From Paralithodes platypus (taxonomy: Eukaryota; Arthropoda; Malacostraca; Decapoda; Lithodidae): DNA of 64,000 nt. Under the pieces are notes generated by a model. The model ran no database searches. It was given only the letters and a program-made list of their open reading frames with translations, and was not told where the DNA came from. Position numbers and translations under genes: made by a program. Below are positions 10,714-22,212 of this stretch, piece after piece. Numbering within the stretch: the first letter of the stretch is position 1; each line of letters begins with the position of its first letter. The stretch lies in assembly GCA_032716605.1 (NCBI GenBank), contig CM064485.1, forward strand, positions 36,170,658-36,234,657, read 5' to 3'.

Positions 10714-12541
10714 TATCCAAAATTCTTTGACTATCTAACTTCTAAAGTGGAACACATTCTATCCATCTCTCCTGTGGCAGAAATCTCCATCTTAGGAGAT
10801 TTCAATGTTCATCACCACCAAAGGCTCTCCTCTGTCTCCACTGACCAACCTGGTGAACAAGCCTACATCTTTTCTATCTTAAACGACCTAGAGCAATTAG
10901 TCCATCAACCCACCCATATCCCAGATCGCTTCGGAGATCGGCCCAACATTCTTGACTTATTTCTAACCTCTAACCCTTCTGCTTATACTGAAAATATTTG
11001 CTCTCCTTTGGGCTCCTCCAACCATAAATTAATATCTGTCACCTGTCCTATCTCTCCGGTACGGCTACCCGATCCTCCCAACTTGTGGCACTTTGGCGCT
11101 GCCGACTAGGGGCCTCTTCAGCAGTACTTCTTTGATTTCCCATGGAATGACTTATGCTTCCGTGGCCGGGGACCCTCGGAGAGTGCTGAACGCATTACCG
11201 AGGTAATCCTCTAGGGCATGGAAACGTACATTCCATTTTCTTTCACTCGGTCTAATGCAATCAAATCTTGGTTTACTCACGCTTGTTCTACTGCTGTCCT
11301 CAACAAGGAGGAAGCATTCAAACGGTACAGATGCCTTAAGACTCAAGAATCTCATTCTTCCTATGATTCTGCTCGGAATCAAGCCAAATCTGTTCTTCGA
11401 CTTGCCAAACACTCTTTCATCAATAATAACTGCACTGAACTATCCAATTCTAGCTTGTCCCAAACTTTCTTGCATCTAGCCAAAAACCTCTCCAACAATT
11501 TTTCTTCCTCGTCTTTCCCTCCCCTATTCCACTCTGATGGCACAACCATCACTTATTCCTCTGATAAAGCTGAACTCTTCGCTCATACTTTTGCTAGAAA
11601 CTCCACCTTGGATGATTCTGGTGCTATTCCTCCTTCTCCTCCCCCCTCTCTCCTATTTATGCCTAATATACTAATCTCTTCTATAGATGTATTTTCTACC
11701 CTCTCTGGGCTTAATACTAAGAAGTCGTATGGTCCGGACAGTGTACTAAAAACTGTGTACTCAAAAACTGTGCTTCCTTACTGACTCCCTGCCTTGGTAA
11801 AATATTTTGTCTCTGTCTCTCCTCTAACGTCTTCCCTTCTTGCTGGAAGTTTGCTCTCATTCAACCTGTCCTAAAGAAGGGTAACCGCTCGCAACCCTCC
11901 AACTATCGTCCAATTGCTATCATCTCTTGTACACCTAAACTTTTTGAAACTATTCTTGCTTCCAAAAAAAATAAAAAATAAATTCTTAAGCATTTCTTTT
12001 CTCATAATCTACTCTCAGATCGCCAGTATGGCTTCCTTAAGGGTCACTCTACTAGTGATCTTCTTTCATATCTTACTAACTCTTGGTCATCTTCCTTTCG
12101 GGACTTCAGTGAGACCTTTTCTATTGCACTGGACATATCGAAGGTTTTCGATAGAATCTGGCACAAATTTTGTATTTCTCAAATACCCTCCTTCGGTTTC
12201 TATCCCGCCATCTGTGCTTTTGTCTCTAATTTCGTTTCCGGACGTTCCATAGCTGCGGTTGTGGATGGCCATCGCTCACATCCTCATCCTATCAACTCCA
12301 GTGTTCCTCAGGCCTCTGTCTTATCTCCCATTCTCTTTCTAATTTTCATAAGTGATCTCAACTGTACCTCCAGTCCCATCCAGTCATACGCAGACGACTC
12401 TACCTTACACTAACTACTCAATTAGTTTTCCTGAACGCCCCAGCCAGCAATCCCTCGAAAACAAACGTAATGAACCCATGCAATGCTTATCTTCTGATCT
12501 AACTACTATTTCCAATTGGGGCAGAGAAAACCTTGTTGCTT
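10714..12541 (+). pseudogene. LINE J1 endonuclease C-half and RT, broken
   Basis: Continuation of the J1 ORF2 after the CR1-A insertion. The frame to 11109 has [15 protein letters not shown] (catalytic GDFN/HH block), [21 protein letters not shown] and SSNHKLISV, where the usual SDH is SNH. The frame 11218-11784 holds the pre-RT linker and a KKSYGPD block. RT follows in several frames: a NYRPIAI block near 11900, ALDISKVFDRIWHK near 12130, VPQASVLSPILFL near 12305 (SVP replaces GVP) and SYADDSTLH near 12386. The gene is cut at 12541 by the TTAA element and resumes at 22217. Confidence 0.85.
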
Positions 12542-12545
12542 TTAA

Positions 12546-12561
12546 CCCTTGTCTAGCGGGG
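12546..12561 (+). repeat. Left terminal inverted repeat of TTAA element
   Basis: Reads CCCTTGTCTAGCGGGG and matches the reverse complement of 22197-22212 at 14 of 16 positions. It is preceded by TTAA. Confidence 0.85.
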
Positions 12562-12925
12562 GGTTTTGGGCTATTTTGGGCATATTCAGGCCCTCCTGAA
12601 TGATCAATCAAGTATCTGCATGAAAAGAAATTTATTCAGCAAAAATAAGGCACTAAAATCTTCAAAATGAGACCAGAATGAGCTACGTAGCACTCGTCGT
12701 TCTCACGCAGTGGTACCACTAACATGGGAGTTTAGCGTATATCGGCATATTTTTTCCCGCTACGCTCATTACTGGCAACACTGCCGGCCTCTCGAGAACA
12801 GAGGGAGCGGGAGTCAGTGGGCGGCGGTAAGCCCTGGATGTCGGACGTGTAGCCTGCTGCGCTCCCGGCCATTTGCACTCGATTTTAACCCTTTAAAAGC
12901 CTTAATAATGCTCTTAACTTGCTGC

Positions 12926-14707
12926 TGTGATGCCTGCAGCTTAGCAGAACGCCACGTGAGCTCAGCCGCTCGCTAGGCCACTCGCTAACACTCGCCAGGG
13001 CAATGAATTTGGCTACAGTCTATCTACAATGTTGTAGCCTACTTTCTTTCTTGTGAATCGTCATGTCACAGGCAGTACAGAAGTGGTCTTTATTTTCGCC
13101 TGTGACAATGCATTATATTTTATATCATCAGTTATAAGTTTAATGTATAAGACTGAATGATACAGCTAGAGAATGTGAGTGAGTAAGTGCAGGAGGCAGA
13201 GGGTTGTACGCGTAGTGTTACACGTTGTCTCGGTGACGTCATGCCACGGCCGGGCCCTCTGAGTGGCTGGCCGCCTTACCGCCCTCCTGCCGCGTCAGGA
13301 AGTGGTCCCCCCGCACTCCCTGCTGCCTTTGTGTCTTCCTTGCTCAGAGCTTGCCTGACCAGCATACCCTTAACACCTCCCTTGCCACCTGTCCCCGACT
13401 TCTACCTATAGAACACTTTCTCTCTCTCTCAACTTCTTACCTCTCATTCTTCCAATCTCTTTAACATCATAACTCGCCTTTGGTTCTGCACGATTTCATA
13501 TATCGGCCATCGTATTATATGCTGAAGCTCTCAGATATTTCATGCTTAGTTAGACATTTTGGAGGGGTTAACATTTTGTCTGTAGAGGTTCGACACACTC
13601 ACGGTGTCTCCCTACCTATTTCTTGGTTGTCTGCTGGGCTATTTAATGCTAGACTGGGGTAAGGCTATTGATGTTGTGATTTCCGATGTGTACCAGGTTT
13701 TGTTGAACTTGTACAATCGCAACGGATACGTGGGAAGCCTAGGTTGTCTTTCTGACTGTGTACCTTGTGAGTTTAGCACTGTGTTGCGAGTGAGGGTTTT
13801 TGCCTCTGCCACCCAACACTGTGCTAACTCGTTTTGCTTTGACTTGAAGAGGGTCGCCAGGAGAGAACCAGATACTAGCGATCTGGATCTCTCAAGAGAG
13901 CACCCCGTCATTTAACGTAATTTGGCCGTACAGTCTTAAGGACCTCGCTAGGCTACGAGCCGCTTGCTCAGCCATTGTTTCCTAGCCTACGGCATCCCAG
14001 CTAGACTTTATTCGCCTAGCAGACACCCGATTAGGATTATAAACTCTTATGTTATTTATGCAGCATTTTTATTCACGTTGATAGCAAGCCTTGGTTGTTG
14101 TTGAGTTGCACAACCCGAGCAGGCTTTTGTGTTGGCTGAGGAAGTACTTCTTTTGTTGTTGGAGATAATACTATTGCGCATTTATCATTATTCCCGTGCC
14201 AGTTAACACTGTATGTCCCTACACTTGTCATATCTTGTTCCTGCTTTATATAACAGTTCAAAATCCGATTCGATCATCTTAAGCAGCATCAGACTTTCTT
14301 CAGAAGATTCCCGTTCGATGCTTTAGGACTTTCATTCACTTTCTTTAATATAGGAGTGACAGTTTATTATTGTTTAGAGTAACTTTAATTATGCCTTCTT
14401 CTTGTTTGCATTAAATCATTCCAGTGATTTAATTAAGCTCTCTATCTTTTTCCTTGTATATATTATTAACGTAATTGTATGTTGTTGTGATCAGGCTGTA
14501 TCAGAGATCCTCAGCCTGTAGTAGTAGTGCATTTATACCGAGTTATAGGATACCCAGCTATTGCAGATTTAACTCTGGAGGGTATAGGTGTTTTTGTGCA
14601 CCGGCATTATAAGTTCGAGGGTTGGATCTAGTGTTACCGTTGTGGCTGTGTGCCTTTCTAGTCCAATGATTAAGAGCCCTTGTTTTATACGAGTCCCGGT
14701 CGTAACA
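12926..14707 (+). repeat. 5' LTR of the Gmr1-like element
   Basis: Direct repeat of 20392-22168, bounded by TG...CA. It is unusually long for gypsy elements and contains short meaningless frames. Relative to the 3' LTR it carries a 5-bp addition (GTAGCC versus GT near 13034) and scattered substitutions. It must contain the promoter and polyadenylation signals, which I cannot pinpoint. Confidence 0.95.
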
Positions 14708-14709
14708 AA

Positions 14710-14724
14710 TGGCGACCTTGCTTA
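14710..14724 (+). promoter_or_regulatory. Candidate primer-binding site
   Basis: Two bases after the LTR end the sequence TGGCGACCTTGCTTA begins with the TGG expected opposite a tRNA 3' CCA. The minus-strand M elements have TGGCGACCTTAGTCC at the same place, so TGGCGACCTT is conserved. I cannot name the primer tRNA. Confidence 0.6.
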
Positions 14725-14929
14725 GGATTTTGTGAACTTAGAGAAATATTGCAGGAGTGTTGTGGTCATTTGTTTTTGTTTAAAGGAATATAGTAGACAC
14801 GTGGAATTTGTTTTGGCAAGTAGTATAACACTTAAGAGTCTACAAGCATTTTTGAGTGAATAGTGCTGCATAAGAGTTTAGGTACTCCTTTTTTTTTTTT
14901 ATAAACGTTGAGAATTTTCGGTGGACACT

Positions 14930-16900
14930 ATGTCGGACGACGGATCAGTGTACAGTGAGGACACAGTATGGGAAGCAGGCTCTGAGGTGCAGCAGCGGGG
15001 TTTGTTAGAAGGCATTAGAGTTATAACTAGTGAGGAGGATGCAAAGAAGTTTCTGGAGATGCCTATTACTGTTGACCGGGTGTCGGGGATTGATCGGTAT
15101 GGTCTCCAGTGTTTGGCCACGGTCATGGGTCATGTGGGCACTAGCAGCATGACGAGAGGTGACTTGGTGGCCTGGGTGCTCGGTGGGGGTGTGGGGCTTC
15201 GGGTGGAGCGGGAGCTGGGGCACCTTCGGCCCAGCCCCCGTTCCACTCAACTCCTACCATGGCGCCCCCTCGGGCTCCGGAGCCGGGTACGTTCCCGCAG
15301 GCCGATAGTCACTGGCAGCGTGGTTTGCACTTGGGTGAGTCTCCAATTGTTGCATCTCCTCCTCCTCAAGGTTTAACTGCAGATATGCTCTTCCAGCTGG
15401 AGATGGCAAAAATGCAGGCTGAGCAACGAAGGCATGAGGCTGAGCTTGAGCAACAAAAGCATGAATCTGAGATTGAGATGGCTAAGATTCTGGCTGAGGA
15501 GAGAAAGGCCAGACATGAAGCTGAGCTTCAGGCTGAGTCTACGAAGTACTGTGCAGACATAGATCTTGAGAAGTCTAGGGTGGAGTCGACAGGGCAGCGT
15601 CTCGGTTCTGGGAATCGAGGTCTTGATCAGTCTTTATCGCACCTGCTCAAGTTGGTCCCTGTATTTGATGAGTCAGGTGTCACCGAATTTTTCATGCGTT
15701 TTGAGAAGAAGTGCCGGGAGCACCAATGGCCCGAGGTTAAGTGGGCAGCCCTTGTTTCCTCTAGGTTGGTTGGCAAAGGACTCGAGGCATATGATGCGTT
15801 GCCCTTGGAGTTTTGCGTCGATTATGAGGTATTGAAGGAGGCTGTCCTGCGGGCATATGAGTTACAACCAGAGACGTACTGATTGAGGTTCCGGGGTGTA
15901 GCGAAGGGTCGTGAGTGCACCTTTCTTGAGCATGCCCGGGATCTGTCCGATGCATTTAGAAACTGGCTGCGTTCTGAGAAGGCATCAACGTTTGAGGAGT
16001 TGAAACAGCTGATGCTTCTAGAACAATTTTTCAAGTGTACGGGCGGCGATTTGACGTTGAATCTTAAAGAAAAAAAACCCGAAAACTCTTCAGGAGGCAG
16101 CTGAGATGGCTGACCTTCGGTTATCTTTGATTCGTGGGTGCGGTTCTGCACAGAGAAGTGATGCAGGCAATAAGGAGCGTAACCCTCCCCCTCCCCGAAA
16201 CACTGATACACATAATTACACTAAGAACAAGAGCAACGACACCAAAACTGACCATAAACCTAGTACCGTCCTGTTTAGAAAGGGTCCGGGTCCTTCCTCA
16301 CCTCAAGGGCAGCCCAAGAGAAAGCTAGAGTGCTTCCATTGTCATAAGGAGGGGCATTTTGCAAGAGCCTGTCCAAGCAAGCCACCTAATGCAGTTGTGT
16401 CTTTGGCTCGCAACATTGGGGTGTCCCCGAAGTCGTCTGAGTTTGCCCGGGGTATAACGTCAGAGGCCGGGACACAGCCAGTGGAGAAGAATCCGGAAGG
16501 CTCGAACCCTGTCCGCGATGTCTTTTGTGACCATCGAGGACGTGGCTGCGTGAAGTGGGCTGGTAAGAAGCATGGAGTTGAGCTGCTGCGAGACACGGGT
16601 GCCTCTCAGACTTTGATGAAGAACTTTACTGGTAGACCAATAAACGCGGCACGGGTGGTTGTGGTGCAAGGTATCAATGCTATCAGGTCATACCCGTTGG
16701 TCAGGATGGAACTGGAGGTAGATGGTGTGACACGAGAGTAGGATGTGGGAATTGTGGAGAACTTGCCTGTTGGGAGCGTCGACCTCCTTCTCGGTAACGA
16801 CTTTGCGGTGCCTACTTCCGAGGTTTCACCCTTAGTCGTTGCCGAGAAGCCGGCCGACGTGAGTAGGGAGGAACAGGAGTGGGTAGAGAAGTGTCATGTA
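14930..16900 (+). pseudogene. gag: gag (coiled coil, zinc knuckle) and protease, broken
   Basis: Structural polyprotein and aspartic protease of the LTR element. The ATG at 14930 (MSDDGSVYSED) matches the start of gag in the minus-strand elements. The frame shifts near 15200-15260, then 15259-15882 encodes a charged coiled coil rich in EAELEQQKHE-type repeats and the gag core up to LQPETY. A TGA follows at 15880, another frame change falls in an A-run near 16070, and 16106-16738 holds the zinc knuckle CFHCHKEGHFARAC (16331-16372) and the protease site LLRDTGAS (DTG at 16592). Stops at 16739 and 16900 end it. With at least two stops and two frame changes it is not functional; the single breaks could be recent. 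Confidence 0.9.
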
Positions 16901-16906
16901 TAACCT

Positions 16907-19900
16907 ATGGCGTGCGTTGTTACAAGATTTCTTGCATCCAAAGTGTCACAGCCTATTCCTCAGTCTTCTGATCAGCGGAGGAACGGTCGGAAGAAGACGG
17001 CTAATGTTGGTAAAAGGAGTTTAGTACCAGCAGCGCTTCTTGGCGACTCAGTATTGGCACCATTGTTGGAGTCTGGAGAAGCCCCAGGACCTGTCACAGC
17101 TAGTGAGGAGGTAGGGCAGGAAGAGACTCCGAGGCAGCAACGTTACACACAGAGAGAACAAAGGGTTGCTCAGTTTGATATTGTGGGAGGACATGGGTTG
17201 CTTCGGAAGCATTTAGACAGGTTGGCTCCCTCGGATATTAGTACACTGCAGTTGGAGGATCCGGAAGTTCAGAAGTGTGGTAATGGTGCTGTCGAGCTCG
17301 AAGAGGACGGGGATGCAAAGCAAGGAGATTTTTTTTATATTGAGGGAATATTGTATCTGCGATTTCAAGACCCGAAGAGAAGTTGGGAGGGTGGGTCAGG
17401 AGTGGTAGACCAGCTGGTTGTGCCGAGGGCATGCAGGGATAGCCTACTAAGGTTGGCCCATGATGTGCCGTTGGCAGGACACTTGGGAGTACGCAAGACG
17501 GTAGCGGCTTTGGTTAAGTTGTTTTGGTGGCCAGGTTTAAAAGCACAGGTTGTGTCATGGGTGGCAATGTGCAGTACCTGCCAGAAAGTGGGGAAACCGA
17601 ACCAATGCATCCCAAAGGCTCCGTTACAACCTATTCCTGTCATGGGGCCCCCCTTCAGTAAGGTAGTTATAGATATGTTTGGTCCCCTCCCTCCTACTAG
17701 TGCCGGTAATAAATTTCTCCTGACGATAATGGATGTAGCGACCCGTTATCCTGATGCATACCCCATGAGGAATGGCATGGCAAAGACGGTGGTTAGGAAC
17801 TTGCTTTTGTACTTTTCCCGGTATGGTTATCCGCAGGAAATACAATCTGACCAGGGGTCTAACTTTACCTCAAACATATTTACACAGACAATGCAGCAAC
17901 ACGGGATTAATACTGTAGTGTCGTCGGCTTATCACCCTGAGAGCCAAGGGGTGTTAGAGAGGTGGCATTCGACCTTAAAGAGTATGCTCCGTTGTTATTG
18001 TCTGGAGAATGGTAAGGACTGGGACCTGGGTTTGCCTTACGTATTGTTCGTTGCGAGAGAGGTACCTGGTGAAAGCCTCGGGTTTAGTCCAAATGAGCTT
18101 GTTTTTGGTCATCGCATCAGAGGCCCTCTCAACATGGTTAAGGAGATCTGGGAGGGTACTACTAAGCCATGTTCATTATTGAAATATGTCCTCGAGAGCA
18201 GAGAACGGATGTTGAAGAGCTTTGAGTTGGCTGGTCGAAATCTGGTGGGATCCCAGGCCCTGATGAAGGACAGGTACGATCAGAAGGTGAAACTCCGGGA
18301 GTTTCAGGTGGGTCAGGAGGTGTTGATCTTGCTACCTTTGGTGGGTCATCCCTTATCCGCTAAGTATACTGGTCCTTATAGGGTGGTGGAGAAGATCTCA
18401 GATCTTGATTACCTGGTGGCCACTCCAGACAGGAGGAAAAGAAATCAGTTGTGCCACGTAAATCTGATGAAGGAGTATGTGAGGCGCCCCCCTGAGCCTC
18501 TCACTGTCCCGGTGATGACTTGCAGCGGTCAAGGTGGAGAAGGAGGAAGGGACATTCATGCTCAGGTGGAGGATAACTGGGATTGTCATGTCTCCGCAGA
18601 CCAATGGGCGGGGAATTCGAGACAGGTGGCTCACGAGGCTCTAGAGCACCAGCCTGAGCAACAGCGTGTAGCCGTGCAGCACCTATTCGGTTCATACCCT
18701 GCTGTGTTTGTGGAGCACCCAGGCCTCACAACTCTTGCGGTGCATGATGTGGATGTAGGAGATCACCCACCCTTTAAATCAGTGCCATACCGAGTCCCTC
18801 CTATCAAACTCCCAGCACTCAGGGACGAGTTAGCGTATATGTTGGATCGGGGCCTGATAGAAAAGGGTGCAGTTAGGTGGACATCTCCCGTCACTCTGCA
18901 GCCCAAGCCTGATGGGAAAGTTCGTTTTTGTGTTGATTTCCGGCGATTAAACGGTTTAACCCCCACCAATGCTTACCCCCTTCCTCGTGTGGATGACAGT
19001 GTCGACAAGATCGGAAAGGCACAGTATTTGACCAAGGTTGGCCTAGTGAAAGGTTACTGGCAAGTGCCGCTGTCGGAGCGAGCGAAGGAGGTTTGCGGGT
19101 TTGTGGTGGATGGTAACACCTACCATTGTAACGTCATGCCCTATGGACTCAAGAATGCACCAGCGAATTTCCAGAATCTGATGAATGACCTAGTAGCAGA
19201 CATCCCTAACTGTACTGTGTATTTAGACGACGTGATAATTTATGACGATGACTTTGAAAGTCACTGTGCACACATTGAAGCCTTGTTTAACAAGTTTAGT
19301 GAAGTGGGCTTGGTGGTGAATCTGAAAAAGTGTGACTTTGTAAGGGCAACTGTGCAGTATCTAGGATTTGTGGTCGGGAGAGGCCAGGTTTGCCCTCCTC
19401 AGAATAAGATACAGGCTATCAATCAGTTCCCTAGACCGACCACCAAGCGGCAGATTATGAGGTTTTTAGGCATGATCGGGTACTATCGCCGCTTTATTCA
19501 AGGATATTTAACTGTGTTAGCACCTCTGACTGACTTATTAGCGAAGGACAAGAAGTTTCTGTGGGCGCCGGAGTGTGAAAAGGCATTTTCCCTTGTTAAA
19601 CACCTTTTATGCACTCATCCAATACACAGGGCCCCAGACTTCGACAGGCCGTTTCAGTTGGCAACTGATGCCAGCGGGGTTGGGGCTGGTACCGTCTTGA
19701 TGCAGACAGACGATGAGGGCCTGGAACACCCAGTAAGTTTTTTCTCCAAAAAGTTCAATTCGGCCCAGAAGAATTACTCAGTGGTGGAGAAAGAATTACT
19801 GGCGATAGTGCTGGCGCTCAGGCACTTCGAGGTGTATGTTCCGGCCTATGGACCAGTCGTGGTTGTGTATACTGATCATCACCCTCTTAAATTTCTCAAT

Positions 19901-20035
19901 CAGTTTCACAATCGGAATATGAGACTGACACGGTGGTCGTTGATGTTACAGGAGTACAATTTAGACATTCGCCATATTGCCGGTAGTGATAACGTGATTG
20001 CTGATTGTTTATCGAGGGTGGAGGATCCGAGTTAG
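16907..20035 (+). CDS. pol: pol: integrase - RT - RNase H (Gmr1-like order)
   Basis: A 1042-codon open frame. The integrase comes first: an HHCC zinc region (H184, HLGVRK near 192, CSTC near 223-226), then catalytic D256, D315 and E351 (D-58-D-35-E spacing), then a GPY/F-like module (YTGPYRVVEK, about 487). RT follows: PKPDGKVRFCVDFRRLN near 670, motif A, and the catalytic box YLDD at 772-775. RNase H has D921, E963 and D990. In motif A the catalytic Asp is Gly712 (TKVGLVKGYWQV), which should abolish polymerisation. The first ATG is not proven to be the start: an in-frame TAA lies just upstream, and pol is normally fused to or shifted from gag-protease. Confidence 0.92.
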   Translation: MACVVTRFLASKVSQPIPQSSDQRRNGRKKTANVGKRSLVPAALLGDSVLAPLLESGEAPGPVTASEEVGQEETPRQQRYTQREQRVAQFDIVGGHGLLRKHLDRLAPSDISTLQLEDPEVQKCGNGAVELEEDGDAKQGDFFYIEGILYLRFQDPKRSWEGGSGVVDQLVVPRACRDSLLRLAHDVPLAGHLGVRKTVAALVKLFWWPGLKAQVVSWVAMCSTCQKVGKPNQCIPKAPLQPIPVMGPPFSKVVIDMFGPLPPTSAGNKFLLTIMDVATRYPDAYPMRNGMAKTVVRNLLLYFSRYGYPQEIQSDQGSNFTSNIFTQTMQQHGINTVVSSAYHPESQGVLERWHSTLKSMLRCYCLENGKDWDLGLPYVLFVAREVPGESLGFSPNELVFGHRIRGPLNMVKEIWEGTTKPCSLLKYVLESRERMLKSFELAGRNLVGSQALMKDRYDQKVKLREFQVGQEVLILLPLVGHPLSAKYTGPYRVVEKISDLDYLVATPDRRKRNQLCHVNLMKEYVRRPPEPLTVPVMTCSGQGGEGGRDIHAQVEDNWDCHVSADQWAGNSRQVAHEALEHQPEQQRVAVQHLFGSYPAVFVEHPGLTTLAVHDVDVGDHPPFKSVPYRVPPIKLPALRDELAYMLDRGLIEKGAVRWTSPVTLQPKPDGKVRFCVDFRRLNGLTPTNAYPLPRVDDSVDKIGKAQYLTKVGLVKGYWQVPLSERAKEVCGFVVDGNTYHCNVMPYGLKNAPANFQNLMNDLVADIPNCTVYLDDVIIYDDDFESHCAHIEALFNKFSEVGLVVNLKKCDFVRATVQYLGFVVGRGQVCPPQNKIQAINQFPRPTTKRQIMRFLGMIGYYRRFIQGYLTVLAPLTDLLAKDKKFLWAPECEKAFSLVKHLLCTHPIHRAPDFDRPFQLATDASGVGAGTVLMQTDDEGLEHPVSFFSKKFNSAQKNYSVVEKELLAIVLALRHFEVYVPAYGPVVVVYTDHHPLKFLNQFHNRNMRLTRWSLMLQEYNLDIRHIAGSDNVIADCLSRVEDPS

Positions 20036-20383
20036 GCTACCACAGGTGTGCGGATTTGTGTGGAGTAAAATTGCCGCCATAAACATATTAAAAAATGAAA
20101 ATTCTAAAAAAACTCTTTCTTTAATAGTTATATTTTTTTAAGTATGTTATAGCTGAAGTTCTGAGTCGAACCTGTACTTCTCTCAGAAGGCTGGGCTAGT
20201 AGAAGCTCGCTCTAGGAGCATAGCAGTATGAATTAAGCTATTGTGTTGGGAGGGGTTGAAATTTTGTTTTGTTTGATGAGAACTGAGCTTTGCCTTCTTT
20301 GTTGCGAAGTGGTTAGGGGTGGCGAGTCTTATCGGGGTTCTGCTTGTCAGATATGGAGCTCATGGTTGAGCGTCTAATATCTT

Positions 20384-20391
20384 GGGTGGGG
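20384..20391 (+). other. Polypurine tract
   Basis: GGGTGGGG abuts the start of the 3' LTR, the expected place for plus-strand priming. The M elements have GGGCGGGG at the same place on the minus strand. Confidence 0.8.
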
Positions 20392-22168
20392 TGTGACGCC
20401 TGCAGCTTAGCAGAACGCCACGTGGGCTCAGCCGCTCGCTAGGCCACTCGCTAACACTCGCCAGGGCAATGAATTTGGCTACAGTCTATCTACAATGTTG
20501 TACTTTCTTTCTTGTGAATCGTCATGTCACAGGCAGTACAGAAGTGGTCTTTATTTTCGCCTGTGACAATGCATTATATTTTATATCATCAGTTATAAGT
20601 TTAATGTATAAGACTGAATGATACAGCTAGAGAGTGTGAGTGAGTAAGTGCAGGAGGCAGAGGGTTGTACGCGTAGTGTTACACGTTGTCTCGGTGACGT
20701 CATGCCACGGCCGGGCCCTCTGAGTGGCTGGCCGCCTTACCGCCCTCCTACCGCGTCAGGAAGTGGTCCCCCCTCACTCCCTGCTGCCTTTGTGTCTTCC
20801 TTGCTCAGAGCTTGCCTGACCAGCATACCCTTAACACCTCCCTTGCCACCTGTCCCCGACTTCTACCTATAGAACACTTTCTCTCTCTCTCAACTTCTTA
20901 CCTCTCATTCTTCCAATCTCTTTAACATCATAACTCCCCTTTGGTTCTGCACGATTTCATATATCGGCCATCGTATTATATGCTGAAGCTCTCAGATATT
21001 TCATGCTTAGTTAGACATTTTGGAGGGGTTAACATTTTGTCTGTAGAGGTTCGACACACTCACGGTGTCTCCCTACCTATTTGTTTGTTGTCTGCTGGGC
21101 TATTTAATGCTAGACTGGGGTAAGGCTATTGATGTTGTGATTTCCGATGTGTACCAGGTGTTGTTGAACTTGTACAATCGCAACGGATACGTGGGAAGCC
21201 TAGGTTGTCTTTCTGACTGTGTACCTTGTGAGTTTAGCATTGTGTTGCGAGTGAGGGTTTTTGCCTCTGCCACCCAACACTGTGCTAACTCGTTTTGCTT
21301 TGACTTGAAGAGGGTCGCCAGGAGAGAACCAGATACTAGCGATCTGGATCTCTCAAGAGAGCACCCCGTCATTTAACGTAATTTGGCCGTACAGTCTTAA
21401 GGACCTCGCTAGGCTACGAGCCGCTTGCTCAGCCATTGTTTCCTAGCCTACGACATCCCAGCTAGACTTTATTCGCCTAGCAGACATCCGATTAGTATTA
21501 TAAACTCTTATGTTACGTATGCAGCATTTTTATTCACGTTGATAGCAAGCCTTGGTTGTTGTTGAGTTGCACAACCCGTGCAGGCTTTTGTGTTGCCTGA
21601 GGAAGTACTTCTTTTGTTGTTGGAGATAATACTATTGCGCATTTATCATTATTCCCGTGCCAGTTAACACTGTATGTCCCTACACTTGTCATATCTTGTT
21701 TCTGCTTTATATAACAGTTCAAAATCCGATTCGATCATCTTAAGCAGCATCAGACTTTCTTCAGAAGATTCCCGTTCGATGCTTTAGGACTTTCATTCAC
21801 TTTCTTTAATATAGGAGTGACAGTTTATTATTGTTTAGAGTAACTTTAATTATACCTTCTTCTTGTTTGCATTAAATCATTCCAGTGATTTAATTACGCT
21901 CTCTATCTTTTTCCTTGTATACATTATTAACGTAATTGTATGTTGTTGTGATCAGGCTGTATCAGAGATCATCAGCCTGTAGTAGTAGTGCATTTATACC
22001 GAGTTATAGGATACCCCGCTATCGCAGATTTAACTCTGGAGGGTATAGGTGTTTTTGTACGCCGGCATTATAAGTTCGAGGGTTGGATCTAGTGTTACCG
22101 TTGTGGCTGTGTGCCTTTCTAGTCCAATGATTAAGAGCCCTTGTTTTATACGAGTCCCGGTCGTAACA
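20392..22168 (+). repeat. 3' LTR of the Gmr1-like element
   Basis: Direct repeat of the 5' LTR, TGTGACGCC to GTAACA, followed by the target duplication CTGC. The 20036-20383 stretch between pol and the LTR is the element's non-coding 3' region; part of it resembles the same region of M1-M3. Confidence 0.95.
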
Positions 22169-22196
22169 CTGCAAATTGGAGCCCGACTTAGGCGGG

Positions 22197-22212
22197 CCCC
22201 GCCAGATAAGGG
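22197..22212 (-). repeat. Right terminal inverted repeat of TTAA element
   Basis: On the minus strand it reads CCCTTATCTGGCGGGG, pairing with 12546-12561. It is followed by TTAA at 22213-22216. Confidence 0.85.

Larger units (their letters stand above)
12926..22168 (+). mobile_element. Ty3/gypsy-type LTR retrotransposon with copia-like pol order (Gmr1-like)
   Basis: A complete LTR element: 1.78-kb LTRs (12926-14707 and 20392-22168) that start TGTGA and end GTAACA, flanked by the 4-bp duplication CTGC (12922-12925 and 22169-22172). A primer-binding-site candidate follows the 5' LTR, and a G-rich polypurine tract precedes the 3' LTR. Domains in order are gag, CCHC knuckle, protease, integrase, RT, RNase H. 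Integrase upstream of RT in a gypsy-type element defines the Gmr1 group. The two LTRs differ at roughly 25-30 positions by eye (about 1.5%), so insertion is fairly recent. gag is broken and an RT catalytic Asp is replaced, so this copy is probably inactive. Confidence 0.9.
12546..22212. mobile_element. TTAA-flanked piggyBac-like element, enlarged by a nested LTR retrotransposon
   Basis: The J1 LINE is interrupted exactly between two TTAA copies (12542-12545 and 22213-22216). The insert starts CCCTTGTCTAGCGGGG and ends in the reverse complement of CCCTTATCTGGCGGGG. TTAA target duplication with termini beginning CCC is the signature of the piggyBac superfamily. Without the LTR retrotransposon at 12926-22168 the element would be only about 420 bp and non-coding, so it is a MITE-type non-autonomous copy. 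No piggyBac transposase is present in the window. Confidence 0.85.

Noticed and set aside
13187..13915. Frames of 60-103 codons repeated at 20648-21376
   Set aside because: They lie in the two LTRs of the Gmr1-like element and lack any domain; LTR identity explains their repetition.
15822..16211. Minus-strand frame of 129 codons over gag, and similar frames over pol and the M elements
   Set aside because: They are antisense shadows of the clear gag and pol frames.
20036..20391. An envelope-like gene after pol in the Gmr1-like element
   Set aside because: Only about 350 bp separate the pol stop from the polypurine tract, with no open frame or membrane segment.
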